Below the pieces are notes generated by a model, which was not told the DNA's origin, made no database searches, and worked only from the letters and a program-made list of their open reading frames with translations. A stretch of DNA of 13,599 nucleotides from contig CAAHDV010000211.1 in assembly GCA_900770535.1 (NCBI GenBank), forward strand, positions 1-13,599, read 5' to 3'. Both the position numbers and the translations under genes were made by a program. This DNA comes from Lachnospiraceae bacterium. Its GTDB lineage: Bacteria > Bacillota > Clostridia > Lachnospirales > Lachnospiraceae. Of this stretch, positions 6,272 through 12,467 are shown piece by piece (position 1 is the first letter of the stretch; every line of letters starts with the position of its first letter).

Positions 6272-7539
6272 CAGTCGATTCCTTTTCGTAAATTTTCTAT
6301 ATTCTGGCGCATCAGTTCCGCGTAAGTAATGCCTGCGTCAAACTGCGCACGGGTTACATTGTGACAGGAATGTAAGAGCAGCGGCTCCGCCCCGGTCTCC
6401 TCTCCGATGATCTCGGAAACCCGGTGACTGCTCAGTTCCAGGTAATACACTGCCGGAATCTGCTCTTCCTTTACCTTATCAATCAGGTAAGCAATGGTCT
6501 TCGCGCTGGGCTCTGTGTCGGAGCTGCAGCCAGAGAAGGCCGCCCGGTAATCCAGCTGGTACTCATCTGCCAGATAACGGAATGGGAATTTGTCTCCCAT
6601 GACGATCATGTTCCGCTTACGGTTTGCGGAAACCTCGCGAAAGCCCGCGTCAATCTCTTCCAGTTCCTTTTTGTAATTTGCCGCACCCTGGTGATACGTG
6701 TCCGCATGAGCCGGATCTGCCTCGGCCAGTGTATCACCGATCACATCCACCAGCTTCATGGCATTAACCGGGGAAGTCCAGATATGCTCGTCATATTCAA
6801 TTTCTTCCTCATGACCATCATGATCCACGTAATCGTGGGGATCTGCCTCATAGGCATGGGCCGCATGTTCTTCCGGTGTCTCATTGCTGTGGTCGTAGTC
6901 ATCCGCTTCGTGCGCATGAGCCGCGTGCTCCTCCGGCGTTTCATTGCTGTGATCGTAGTCATCTGCTTCGTGCGCATGGGCCGCGTGCTCCTCCGGCGTC
7001 TCATTGCTGTGATCGTGATCATCCGCCGCATGGTCATGGGCGTGATCATGATCGTGTTCTGCATCTTCCATGCCTTCCACAATTTCCTCCTGCACCGTGT
7101 CCACATAATCCATCATAGTGACAATGGTCATGTTGGTGGTATCCAGGGCCGCCAGCGTCTCGTCCAGCCAGTGTTCCATGGTGCCGCCGTTGCTGATGAG
7201 GACATCGGCATGCTGGATGGTGCGGATATCAGCAGGAGTTGGCTCAAAGGAATGACTGTCCATCCCCGCAGGAATGACCATCTGCAAGTCCACCTGGTCT
7301 CCGGCAATCTGACGCACAAAATCATAATAGGGGAACAGGGTTACCGCCACTTTCAGCTTTCCGCTTTGTTCGGAAGATGCATCAAAAGCGCCCTGGTTGC
7401 CTCCCGCCTGTGCGCATCCACTGAGAATCAGGGATACACCAAGAAACGCGGCTGCCAGGCGTGTGCCAAAAACATGACTGCTCCGAGAGCCCTTTTTCTG
7501 CCCAACAACTGTGTTTAATCTTCTTGTTCTCATATTCAT
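6271..7539 (-). CDS. znuA: Zinc ABC transporter substrate-binding lipoprotein with a His-rich repeat loop
   Basis: A 422-residue lipoprotein. The signal segment RLAAAFLGVSLILSGC places the lipidated cysteine at about residue 42. The cluster A-I metal-binding fold follows: KLKVAVTLFPYYDFVRQIAG, the metal His in DSHSFEPTPADI (about His96), DEHIWTSP (about His252) and SGCSSDTEPSAKT near 337-348. Where many ZnuA proteins have a third His, this one reads MGDKFPFRY, so that ligand is probably Asp. Residues 162-243 form an acidic, His-rich insert with about 20 His. It consists of HDHDHAHDH, three copies of a 20-residue unit (DHSNETPEEHAAHAH core), then a shorter His/Asp tail. Such loops in ZnuA proteins sit at the entrance of the metal site and favour zinc. 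ATG 7539 or 7533 are both possible; the ribosome binding site (AGAAAG) is weak. Confidence 0.92.
   Translation of the reverse strand: MNMRTRRLNTVVGQKKGSRSSHVFGTRLAAAFLGVSLILSGCAQAGGNQGAFDASSEQSGKLKVAVTLFPYYDFVRQIAGDQVDLQMVIPAGMDSHSFEPTPADIRTIQHADVLISNGGTMEHWLDETLAALDTTNMTIVTMMDYVDTVQEEIVEGMEDAEHDHDHAHDHAADDHDHSNETPEEHAAHAHEADDYDHSNETPEEHAAHAHEADDYDHSNETPEEHAAHAYEADPHDYVDHDGHEEEIEYDEHIWTSPVNAMKLVDVIGDTLAEADPAHADTYHQGAANYKKELEEIDAGFREVSANRKRNMIVMGDKFPFRYLADEYQLDYRAAFSGCSSDTEPSAKTIAYLIDKVKEEQIPAVYYLELSSHRVSEIIGEETGAEPLLLHSCHNVTRAQFDAGITYAELMRQNIENLRKGID
6841..7020. repeat. Three 60-bp tandem repeats inside znuA
   Basis: Units 6841-6900, 6901-6960 and 6961-7020 each end TCATTGCTGT followed by a GTC/ATC-type end and differ at only a few bases. 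The unit length is a multiple of three, so each copy adds 20 residues (three or four His) without a frameshift. The first unit has diverged most. Copy number may vary between strains. Confidence 0.92.
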
Positions 7540-7592
7540 TTCTTTCTATTGCTATAACACTGTATCGTAACGAACTGTTCAGTACCTTCACA

Positions 7593-7605
7593 GTTACATA
7601 GTAAC
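7593..7605. promoter_or_regulatory. Dyad in the znuA leader, possible metal-regulator site
   Basis: GTTAC-ATA-GTAAC is a 5-3-5 dyad about 55 bp before the znuA start. A second dyad-like element, TCGTAACGA, lies at 7565-7573 and resembles half of a Bacillus Zur box (TCGTAAT...). Zur-type control of znuA would be expected, but neither element is a full Zur consensus. Confidence 0.4.
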
Positions 7606-7611
7606 ATTCAA

Positions 7612-7646
7612 ACAGCTCCAGTCATCATGCATCTGACTGAAGCTGT
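7612..7646 (-). other. Hairpin in the znuA leader (attenuator or terminator)
   Basis: A 13-bp stem pairs 7612-7624 with 7634-7646, with one non-Watson-Crick position (a G-U pair in the minus-strand RNA) and a 9-nt loop. On the minus strand it is followed by only TTTGAATG. It lies between the proposed znuA promoter and gene and also just after the degraded esterase gene, so it could be that gene's terminator or a leader element of znuA. Confidence 0.55.
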
Positions 7647-7670
7647 CCATTTGGTTGCATAGTTAGTTTT

Positions 7671-7699
7671 AGTATATCACAATCTTTTTATTATGAAAA
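7671..7699 (-). promoter_or_regulatory. Probable promoter of the znu operon
   Basis: On the minus strand, TTTTCA (7694-7699) and TATACT (7671-7676) have a 17-bp spacer. The -10 is strong, the -35 weak. Transcription would begin near 7664, giving a leader of about 125 nt that holds the hairpin and dyads. Confidence 0.5.
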
Positions 7700-7702
7700 G
7701 AT

Positions 7703-8141
7703 TCATTCTTTACAGATTTTCTCAATCCACTGTACCAGTTCCCCGTCATAATCGGCATTTCCGTGAGGCTGATCCCATACCAGCGCATAATCCACATCGG
7801 CATCGGTCTTGTTTTCCAGACTCAGGACAAGAACCGCGGAGGTAGAAAGAGAGGTGTCTCCGTCCCGGGTGCCTACGCGGATACGGATGTGTTCTGCGGT
7901 ATCCACAGAATCCGAACCGATATAATTTAACGGATTCAGAAGCTTTTTGCGTTCCGCAAGATTTTCCATCCGGCGCCTGACCGTCCTTTGCAGAACCCTG
8001 GTTGCCATCCGGTGCCGGTTCTGCTCCATGTTCCGATGCAGACACATCCTTCGCCGCGTTCCCGCACCCGGAAACCGATGCCGCAGCCACCGCCGCCGCG
8101 AATAACACACCACCCTGATAAAACCGTTTCTTCCACATCAT
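7703..8141 (-). pseudogene. Remnant of a secreted alpha/beta-hydrolase (tannase/feruloyl-esterase-like) gene
   Basis: Two coding pieces in different frames. The 5' piece starts at ATG 8141 (or 8138) behind GGAGGAGA and encodes a lipoprotein leader: KKRFYQGGVLFAAAVAAASV followed by SGC, then a Ser/Asp/Gly-rich linker to about QAPDG. The 3' piece, in another frame, encodes ENLAERKKLLNPLNYIG, then EHIRIRVGTRDGDTSLSTSA and ALVWDQPHGNADYDGELVQW, ending near the TGA at 7703. That tail resembles the C-terminal end of secreted tannase-like alpha/beta-hydrolases, with the catalytic His in QPHG. The nucleophile region (GxSxG), several hundred residues in relatives, is missing. The two parts meet near 7965-7975, where a CGGATGG motif occurs; the same motif recurs nearby at about 8000. 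A large internal deletion with loss of frame explains this. The enzyme family is a memory-based call. Confidence 0.65.
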
Positions 8142-8263
8142 ATAAAAAGTTCTCCTCCAGCATTTTTTGATGCCCTTGATTCTATGCAGAAAATGTGGTC
8201 TCAAAATGGAAAATCTGTGTTTTTTCTGTGAAAACAGCAATTCTAAGAATACTGCCGCACAGC

Positions 8264-8457
8264 CAATAAAGTAGGGCGTGCGGGGAATTGGATTCTGGAA
8301 TTTTCTGCATATCCAGGTGTTTGCATCTTGAGCACACGCGTCCGAATGTGGCGGATGCTAATCCGACACAAGCGAACGCGTGTTAGTGAAAGCAAGCAAA
8401 CAACGGATATGTGAAAATGTAAGAATATAATTCTCCGCACGCCCGGCCCTTTTATTG
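8264..8457. repeat. Long imperfect palindrome (about 194 bp), MITE- or REP-like element
   Basis: The gene-free stretch 8142-8474 is mostly one giant hairpin. The ends are CAATAAA (8264-8270) and TTTATTG (8451-8457). Inside, 8274-8295 (GGGCGTGCGGGGAATT...) pairs with 8423-8444 at 19 of 22 positions. Further in, ATTTTCTGCATATCC pairs with GGATATGTGAAAAT, CACGCGT with ACGCGTG, and the centre is CGGAT-GCTA-ATCCG. Both arms, about 70 bp each, are alignable throughout. It codes for nothing convincing. It could be a non-autonomous transposon-like repeat and would also act as a transcription stop for the flavodoxin gene, whose stop codon is 18 bp away. Confidence 0.75.
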
Positions 8458-8474
8458 AATCTGCCCTTATATTT

Positions 8475-8900
8475 TTATTTTGCCAGAGCTGCGCCCAGTG
8501 CCTTGCACTCTGCTACTGCGTCATCATCCGGAGTCAGGTTTGCGATCACGCCTTCCCCATTTACTACGGTTGCGCCTGCAGCGGTCATGCGGTCTACCCA
8601 TTTGCGCATCCACTCGCCATCGCCCCAGTCATAAGAACCAAAGAGGCCAACGGTCTTGCCGGAGCAGATTCCCTCTACTGCGGTTACGAAATCATCCATC
8701 TCTGCGTCCAGCTCCTCGTCGCCCATAGCGGAAGCGCCCAGTGCGAAGCTGTCTGCATCCTTTAACATGGAAGCATCTGCTGCGGATACCTCGATTACGT
8801 TTGCCTTTCCGCCTGCTTCCTCTACGCCTGCGCCTACAGCCTCAGCCATAGCCTGTGTGTTTCCGGTGCTGCTCCAGTAGATTACGTTTACTTCTTTCAT
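8475..8900 (-). CDS. Short-chain flavodoxin
   Basis: A 141-residue FMN-binding electron carrier. The phosphate-binding loop SSTGNT is at residues 10-15 (MKEVNVIYWSSTGNTQAMAE). The FMN-contact loops follow: GASAMGDEELD (about 55-65) and GSYDWGDGEWM (88-98). Length is that of short-chain flavodoxins. ATG 8900 has AAAGGAG upstream; the 28 extra codons of the longer frame to 8984 do not look like protein. It reads in the same direction as the DUF3793 gene 174 bp upstream, and no good promoter was found between them, so they are probably cotranscribed. Flavodoxin commonly replaces ferredoxin when iron is short, which fits the shared operator with the feo operon. Confidence 0.93.
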   Translation of the reverse strand: MKEVNVIYWSSTGNTQAMAEAVGAGVEEAGGKANVIEVSAADASMLKDADSFALGASAMGDEELDAEMDDFVTAVEGICSGKTVGLFGSYDWGDGEWMRKWVDRMTAAGATVVNGEGVIANLTPDDDAVAECKALGAALAK

Positions 8901-8999
8901 GTTCGTGTTCTCCTTTCTATTTCCGGCCGCATGGTGCTTTGACCACGCGGTCTCCATCCGCAGATGTTTTCCATTCCACTGCAACTGATTGCAAATTCC

Positions 9000-9014
9000 G
9001 CTGCGTTACGCAGC
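9000..9014. other. 15-bp palindrome between DUF3793 and flavodoxin genes
   Basis: GCTGCGT-T-ACGCAGC is a perfect 7-1-7 inverted repeat 100 bp before the flavodoxin start. No T-tract follows on either strand. It may be an RNA processing hairpin or a protein site; 7-1-7 is also the geometry of Fur-family boxes, though the sequence is not a Fur box. Confidence 0.4.
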
Positions 9015-9074
9015 ATGGAACAAAAAATCTTTTTCTGCAGGATCTGGCATATTCATTTCAGGTTAGTTTCTTCC

Positions 9075-9665
9075 CTATGATACTGCCACATGGGACAATG
9101 TCCGTCCGCACATGATCTCTCTTAAGGCCTGTTCCTTCACCCGGTCGTAAAGATCAAAGATCTTCTCGGCCTGCTTCGGATTCTGGTACACTTTCCAGTA
9201 GCGGGAAGTCAGGCTGTTTTCTCCGCGATTCGCGATGAAGCCCTGCACATCCCCCACCGGATATCCCAGAAGGACGCCCAGCTCATGAGGAAACTCTTTG
9301 GATATTCCGGCATAGCGCTGATATCTTCTTCTCAGTCTGGCCAGAACCGATGCCACATCAAAACGGTCATAGCCGCAGCTCTTTAAGAATTCCTGCACTT
9401 CACGGTTCTTCAAATGCCGTTCCAGCTGCTCATAGCGGTACAGGAACAATACTTCCTTTTCGGCATCTGCGTAAAGCGGGATGCAGATGATTCTGCTCTT
9501 CTTCAGATATGCCCGGATCTTGTGCCATCCGCCCGGCTTCATGGTAATAAGGTTAGAAATCTTAACACCTTTCAAAACCGGTGCGCACTGTGTCACAACG
9601 CGAAAACCAAATTTTTCTTCCGGTGTGCAGTTGTTCAGAAAATGGAGCATGGTCTCTGCTGACAT
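9075..9665 (-). CDS. DUF3793 family protein
   Basis: A 196-residue soluble protein, probably cytoplasmic (no signal peptide or membrane helix). It carries the DUF3793 pattern: CAPVLKGVKISNLITM near residue 27, a central strand-rich part (RIICIPLYADAEKEVLFLYR), a basic helix (ARLRRRYQRY) and FPHELGVLLGYPVGDVQGFI followed by GENSLTSRYWKVY. The HE..L.LGYP..DV.GFI motif is the family mark. No function is established. ATG 9665 has AGGAGG 8 nt upstream. In clostridia this family often neighbours flavodoxin and iron genes. Here it precedes flavodoxin and has the RTTAG-N6-CTAAC operator in its promoter, so a role in the iron-limitation response, perhaps with flavodoxin, is inferred. Confidence 0.88.
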   Translation of the reverse strand: MSAETMLHFLNNCTPEEKFGFRVVTQCAPVLKGVKISNLITMKPGGWHKIRAYLKKSRIICIPLYADAEKEVLFLYRYEQLERHLKNREVQEFLKSCGYDRFDVASVLARLRRRYQRYAGISKEFPHELGVLLGYPVGDVQGFIANRGENSLTSRYWKVYQNPKQAEKIFDLYDRVKEQALREIMCGRTLSHVAVS

Positions 9666-9694
9666 ACGCCGTTCCTCCTGTGAAATCTTTTTCA

Positions 9695-9710
9695 GTTACC
9701 CGTTGCTAAC
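9695..9710. promoter_or_regulatory. RTTAG-N6-CTAAC operator (one mismatch), downstream site of the DUF3793 promoter
   Basis: GTTAC (9695-9699), 6 bp, CTAAC (9706-9710), with one mismatch from the motif. It lies in the expected early transcribed region, 29 bp from the perfect site. Confidence 0.5.
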
Positions 9711-9721
9711 CCGATGTACTT

Positions 9722-9750
9722 ATGTTAGCATATGCTAACCTTTTCGTCAA
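9722..9750 (-). promoter_or_regulatory. Promoter of the DUF3793-flavodoxin unit
   Basis: On the minus strand, TTGACG (9745-9750) and TAACAT (9722-9727) have a 17-bp spacer. The spacer and -10 are occupied by the perfect operator at 9724-9739, so the promoter looks built for repression. Confidence 0.7.
9724..9739. promoter_or_regulatory. Perfect RTTAG-N6-CTAAC palindrome in the DUF3793 promoter
   Basis: GTTAGCATATGCTAAC is a fully symmetrical 16-bp palindrome and the best copy of the motif in the window. It lies between the -35 and -10 and overlaps the -10. Confidence 0.75.
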
Positions 9751-9764
9751 TCTGCTGATCTGAT

Positions 9765-9799
9765 AGAAATTCTCAGTAACCGTCTTATTGAGAATTTCT
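9765..9799. other. 11-bp inverted repeat in the DUF3793/MerR divergent region
   Basis: AGAAATTCTCA (9765-9775) and TGAGAATTTCT (9789-9799) are perfect arms 13 bp apart. On the plus strand TTGTGATTTTT follows. It lies upstream of both divergent promoters and could be a regulator site or a plus-strand terminator hairpin. Confidence 0.5.
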
Positions 9800-9860
9800 T
9801 GTGATTTTTCCCCGATCTCTTGATTTATTTTTACTCATTATTACGATTTCATTACACCAA

Positions 9861-9889
9861 TTGATTTTTCCCGCTTCTCCTGTTACCAT
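9861..9889 (+). promoter_or_regulatory. Possible promoter of the MerR gene
   Basis: TTGATT (9861-9866) and TACCAT (9884-9889) have a 17-bp spacer, with the ribosome binding site GGAGG just after. An alternative is TTGATT (9820-9825) with TACGAT (9842-9847), spacer 16. Neither can be preferred. Confidence 0.35.
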
Positions 9890-9910
9890 CATTTCCGGAG
9901 GCAAACGATC

Positions 9911-10744
9911 ATGAACAAAGATAGATATCTCATTGGAGACGTGGCAAACCTTATGGGCATGAGCCGCGATACACTCCGCCACTATGAAAAACGCGGTCTG
10001 GTCACAGCCAAAAAAGCCGAAAACGGCTACCGCTACTATACAGAAGCAGACATTTCCAGACTTATCGGTATCCTTTACCAGAGAAAAATGGATATCGGAC
10101 TGGATGATATAGCAGCACTCTGGGATGAACATGGCTCCGAAGATTCCCCGGAACGCTTTCACAGCATTATCAGCCAGCGTCTGGAAGAGGAGGAAGAGGC
10201 CATTCTCCAGCATAAACGCACCATAGCAAAGCTTCGCATGAGCCAGAAAGACTGCGAAAATCTCCGAAACTATACCGGAAAGGTCATTCAATGTCCGCTG
10301 CCGGATTCCTACATCATTGATCCGGATCTGGATTTTCATGACGGGCTGGAGCAGTGGTTCCAGTACACCAGAAAGCACGCCGGACTGGAGAATATGTACC
10401 TGTTCGACGAATACCGGATCTGCCGGGACACAGAAAAACACGGCTGCTCCCTGAACTACCAGAAATCCCAGCTGCTTCTGCACTGTAACATGGCAGAATA
10501 TACCGATTATCCCCTGACAAAGGATATTCCCTGCACCGATTCCAGTGTCCGGTATCTATCCGCTTTCTGCACATCCCAGGACCGGATTCCGGACATGGAT
10601 GTGGTAAATTCCATGCTGGCCTACGCCAGAAAGCACAGTCTTCCGACACAGCCAAAACTGCTTTCCACCTTTCTCATGCAGGGCATGCGCAATCAGATAC
10701 AATGTTATTATCTGCAGTTATTCCTTCCGCTATCCAAATCTTAA
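9911..10744 (+). CDS. MerR-family transcriptional regulator
   Basis: A 277-residue regulator. Residues 6-75 are a MerR winged helix: YLIGDVANLMGMSRDTLRHY, then EKRGLVTAKKAENGYRYY and the ADISRLIGILYQRKMDIGLDDI helix. A Glu-rich coiled coil (about 84-115, RLEEEEEAILQHKRTIAKL) that would form the dimer follows. Residues from about 125 form a C-terminal domain of about 150 residues, likely for effector binding, of no class I can name. No Cys pattern of a metal or redox MerR is evident at the end of the dimer helix. ATG 9911 has GGAGG 9 nt upstream. It is transcribed alone and ends in its own terminator, convergent with the wall-binding-repeat gene, whose promoter carries a MerR-type dyad. Confidence 0.9.
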   Translation: MNKDRYLIGDVANLMGMSRDTLRHYEKRGLVTAKKAENGYRYYTEADISRLIGILYQRKMDIGLDDIAALWDEHGSEDSPERFHSIISQRLEEEEEAILQHKRTIAKLRMSQKDCENLRNYTGKVIQCPLPDSYIIDPDLDFHDGLEQWFQYTRKHAGLENMYLFDEYRICRDTEKHGCSLNYQKSQLLLHCNMAEYTDYPLTKDIPCTDSSVRYLSAFCTSQDRIPDMDVVNSMLAYARKHSLPTQPKLLSTFLMQGMRNQIQCYYLQLFLPLSKS

Positions 10745-10758
10745 ACAACCATATTTGA

Positions 10759-10790
10759 AAAGGACGCGCCGCATCCGGCACGTCCTTTCT
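10759..10790 (+). terminator. Terminator of the MerR gene
   Basis: AAAGGACG (10759-10766) pairs with CGTCCTTT (10781-10788), extended inward by GCC/GGC across one mismatch, and is followed by CTTCT. It lies 15 bp after the MerR stop codon. Confidence 0.75.
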
Positions 10791-10851
10791 TCTATGCAGA
10801 GAGTTTTTTCATTATGTGATGGTATTTCTTGTTATTTTTGTTTATTTCTGA

Positions 10852-12276
10852 TTATTTTTCGCTGTATTTCTCCGTCCCTTCATAAGTAACCACACCCTTG
10901 CTGTCGGTGCAGTAGTAACGGTCATCGCCGTCCTTGGCGTTCTTCTTGTTCTTCTGGATCTTGCCGGAGGTGTTGACCAGATAAGTCTCGCTATCCCACT
11001 CTACTTTCTTCAGCTTCTCATCCTTATCCGCCTCGATACGTTTGCCCTTCTCGTAGATCACGCCGTCCTCAATGCCATTGCAGCCCTGGCCACGCTCATC
11101 ACCGGACTTGCGGAAATTGTAGGTGTAACGCTCGCCGTCAATGTCCAGGGTCACAGTGCCGGTCTTCATAGCGCCATCCTTGGAGGTTCCTCCAAAGTAG
11201 TATACTTCCGCGCTGTCCCCAGCCTCCGGCAGATCACTCTCACCTTCAATCTCAGTACAGGACAGAATATCCTTATCGGATACTTCCAGCTTGTAGAGAC
11301 CTTCCAGCATCTTGCCGTACTCATCAAACGCATACCAGGAACCATTGATCTTCTTAATGCGGCTCTTTACGACATCGCCATCCTTCTCCGCGTAGTACCA
11401 GCGCTCCTCACCGTCAGAGTATCCATCCGGATCCGTATTCTCTCCCGGTACGGTCTTGAACCAGCCTACCGACATCCAGCTGTCCTGGATCGGGCTGTAG
11501 AAGCTTGGGGTTGCCACAGAAGCATTGCTGGAGCTTGCGTACCAGCTGAATCTGGCGTTTCCGTACTCCTCAAAATAATATTTCCGGCCGTTGATGGTCT
11601 TTTTGGTATCTGCTGCCTTCTTTCCGTTGGCATTGAAGTAGAACCAGTACCAGTCCTGAAACTCGTCATTGGTCTGGTCGTCATCCACCACGTCCAGGCG
11701 CTCCCACTGATGGCTTCTCATGGCACCGTCATCCGCGCCACCCAGATAGTAGACGCCGGTCTGCCATGCGTCATCACCAGTCTGACGCTCACCCTGTTCA
11801 TCAATCCATCCATAGAGCATCTTTCCTTCCTCATCGAAGGCATACTTTTTCGTCACGCCATCCGCCCGGACAATGGACTTAAAATTCACCCGGCCTGAAT
11901 CCTTCGCCTTGTAAGCTTTTCCGTCTGCTCCGAAATAATACCAGACGGTATCGGACTCGTCATCATCCTGCGGATCATCATTTTCCAGTTCTCTCCACTG
12001 GTTTCTCACCATGACGCCGCTCTCATTCACGTAATAATAATTGTCGTTGTCCTCCACCAGCTGGCTGGTGGCCATCTCGCCGTCCTCATCCAGCCAGAAC
12101 CAGTCGTTTCCAGATTTCTTCCAGGAGGAAGTAACCTCATCTCCGTTTTTGTCATAGTAGCGCCAGGTTCCGTCTTCTTCCTGCCAGCCAGTGGCTGCAA
12201 AGGCCATCATGGAACTTCCAATGGTCAGCGCTGCTGCCGCGCAGGGAATCAGGAATGTTTTTGTATGTTTTTTCAT
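10852..12276 (-). CDS. Secreted cell-wall-binding-repeat protein (choline-binding-like)
   Basis: A 474-residue exported protein. The signal peptide (residues 1-27) has a basic start MKKHTKTF, a hydrophobic core and cleavage after AFA. The rest is made of divergent aromatic/Gly repeats of the cell-wall-binding (choline-binding-like) kind: GWQEEDGTWRYYDKNGDEVT, DWFWLDEDGEMATSQ, NYYYVNESGVMVRNQW, KKYAFDEEGKMLYGWI, KYYFEEYGNARFSW, SWYAFDEYGKMLEG. These are interspersed with acidic inserts containing DD and DE runs. No catalytic domain is seen, so it is probably a surface or wall-attached structural or adhesion protein. ATG 12276 is chosen because AAAGGAG precedes it; a longer frame to 12441 would run through the promoter. 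Expression is probably under the MerR-type promoter just upstream. Confidence 0.88.
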   Translation of the reverse strand: MKKHTKTFLIPCAAAALTIGSSMMAFAATGWQEEDGTWRYYDKNGDEVTSSWKKSGNDWFWLDEDGEMATSQLVEDNDNYYYVNESGVMVRNQWRELENDDPQDDDESDTVWYYFGADGKAYKAKDSGRVNFKSIVRADGVTKKYAFDEEGKMLYGWIDEQGERQTGDDAWQTGVYYLGGADDGAMRSHQWERLDVVDDDQTNDEFQDWYWFYFNANGKKAADTKKTINGRKYYFEEYGNARFSWYASSSNASVATPSFYSPIQDSWMSVGWFKTVPGENTDPDGYSDGEERWYYAEKDGDVVKSRIKKINGSWYAFDEYGKMLEGLYKLEVSDKDILSCTEIEGESDLPEAGDSAEVYYFGGTSKDGAMKTGTVTLDIDGERYTYNFRKSGDERGQGCNGIEDGVIYEKGKRIEADKDEKLKKVEWDSETYLVNTSGKIQKNKKNAKDGDDRYYCTDSKGVVTYEGTEKYSEK

Positions 12277-12317
12277 AGTATGTTCTCCTTTCAGGTGTCT
12301 TTGTTTCTGACATCCTG

Positions 12318-12348
12318 ACTCTACACCCTGGAACTGTTCCAGGGTCAA
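12318..12348 (-). promoter_or_regulatory. MerR-type promoter with palindromic 19-bp spacer
   Basis: On the minus strand, TTGACC (12343-12348) and TAGAGT (12318-12323) are 19 bp apart, two longer than the sigma-A optimum. The spacer is filled by a perfect palindrome, ACCCTGGAAC-T-GTTCCAGGGT (12325-12345, plus strand; 10-1-10). An overlong spacer filled by a dyad is the hallmark of MerR-family activation, in which the regulator untwists the DNA. Transcription would start about 35 bp before the ATG. Confidence 0.8.
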
Positions 12349-12403
12349 GGGAAGTAAGAGAACCGTAATCATCCGTAATTTTTCAGAAAAAACTGTTATA
12401 TTG

Positions 12404-12432
12404 TTGACTGTTTTCTTAAGGACCTCTATACT
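12404..12432 (+). promoter_or_regulatory. Promoter of the DUF5684 gene
   Basis: TTGACT (12404-12409) and TATACT (12427-12432) have a 17-bp spacer, the same hexamers as the feo promoter. A 10-bp-period direct repeat CCGTAAT (12363-12369 and 12373-12379) lies upstream and may bind a regulator. Confidence 0.85.
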
Positions 12433-12467
12433 AGTACACATACAAAAGGGAAAGGAAGGTAAGCACT

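Noticed and set aside
6841..7020. 60-bp repeats as a CRISPR array
   Set aside because: The units are contiguous, with no unique spacers, and encode an in-frame His-rich protein segment.
6424..7518. Long plus-strand open frame (364 codons) opposite znuA, and a minus-strand shifted frame at 6756-7106
   Set aside because: Both run through the His-rich repeats of znuA, whose biased codons suppress stops in other frames. The znuA frame has clear family motifs; these have none and no ribosome binding site.
8243..8440. 65-codon minus-strand frame
   Set aside because: It lies inside the long palindrome, and its sequence follows from the hairpin arms; no ribosome binding site or family.
9785..10483. 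232-codon minus-strand frame opposite the MerR gene
   Set aside because: The plus-strand MerR frame has an unmistakable winged helix and a good ribosome binding site; the antisense frame has no family features.
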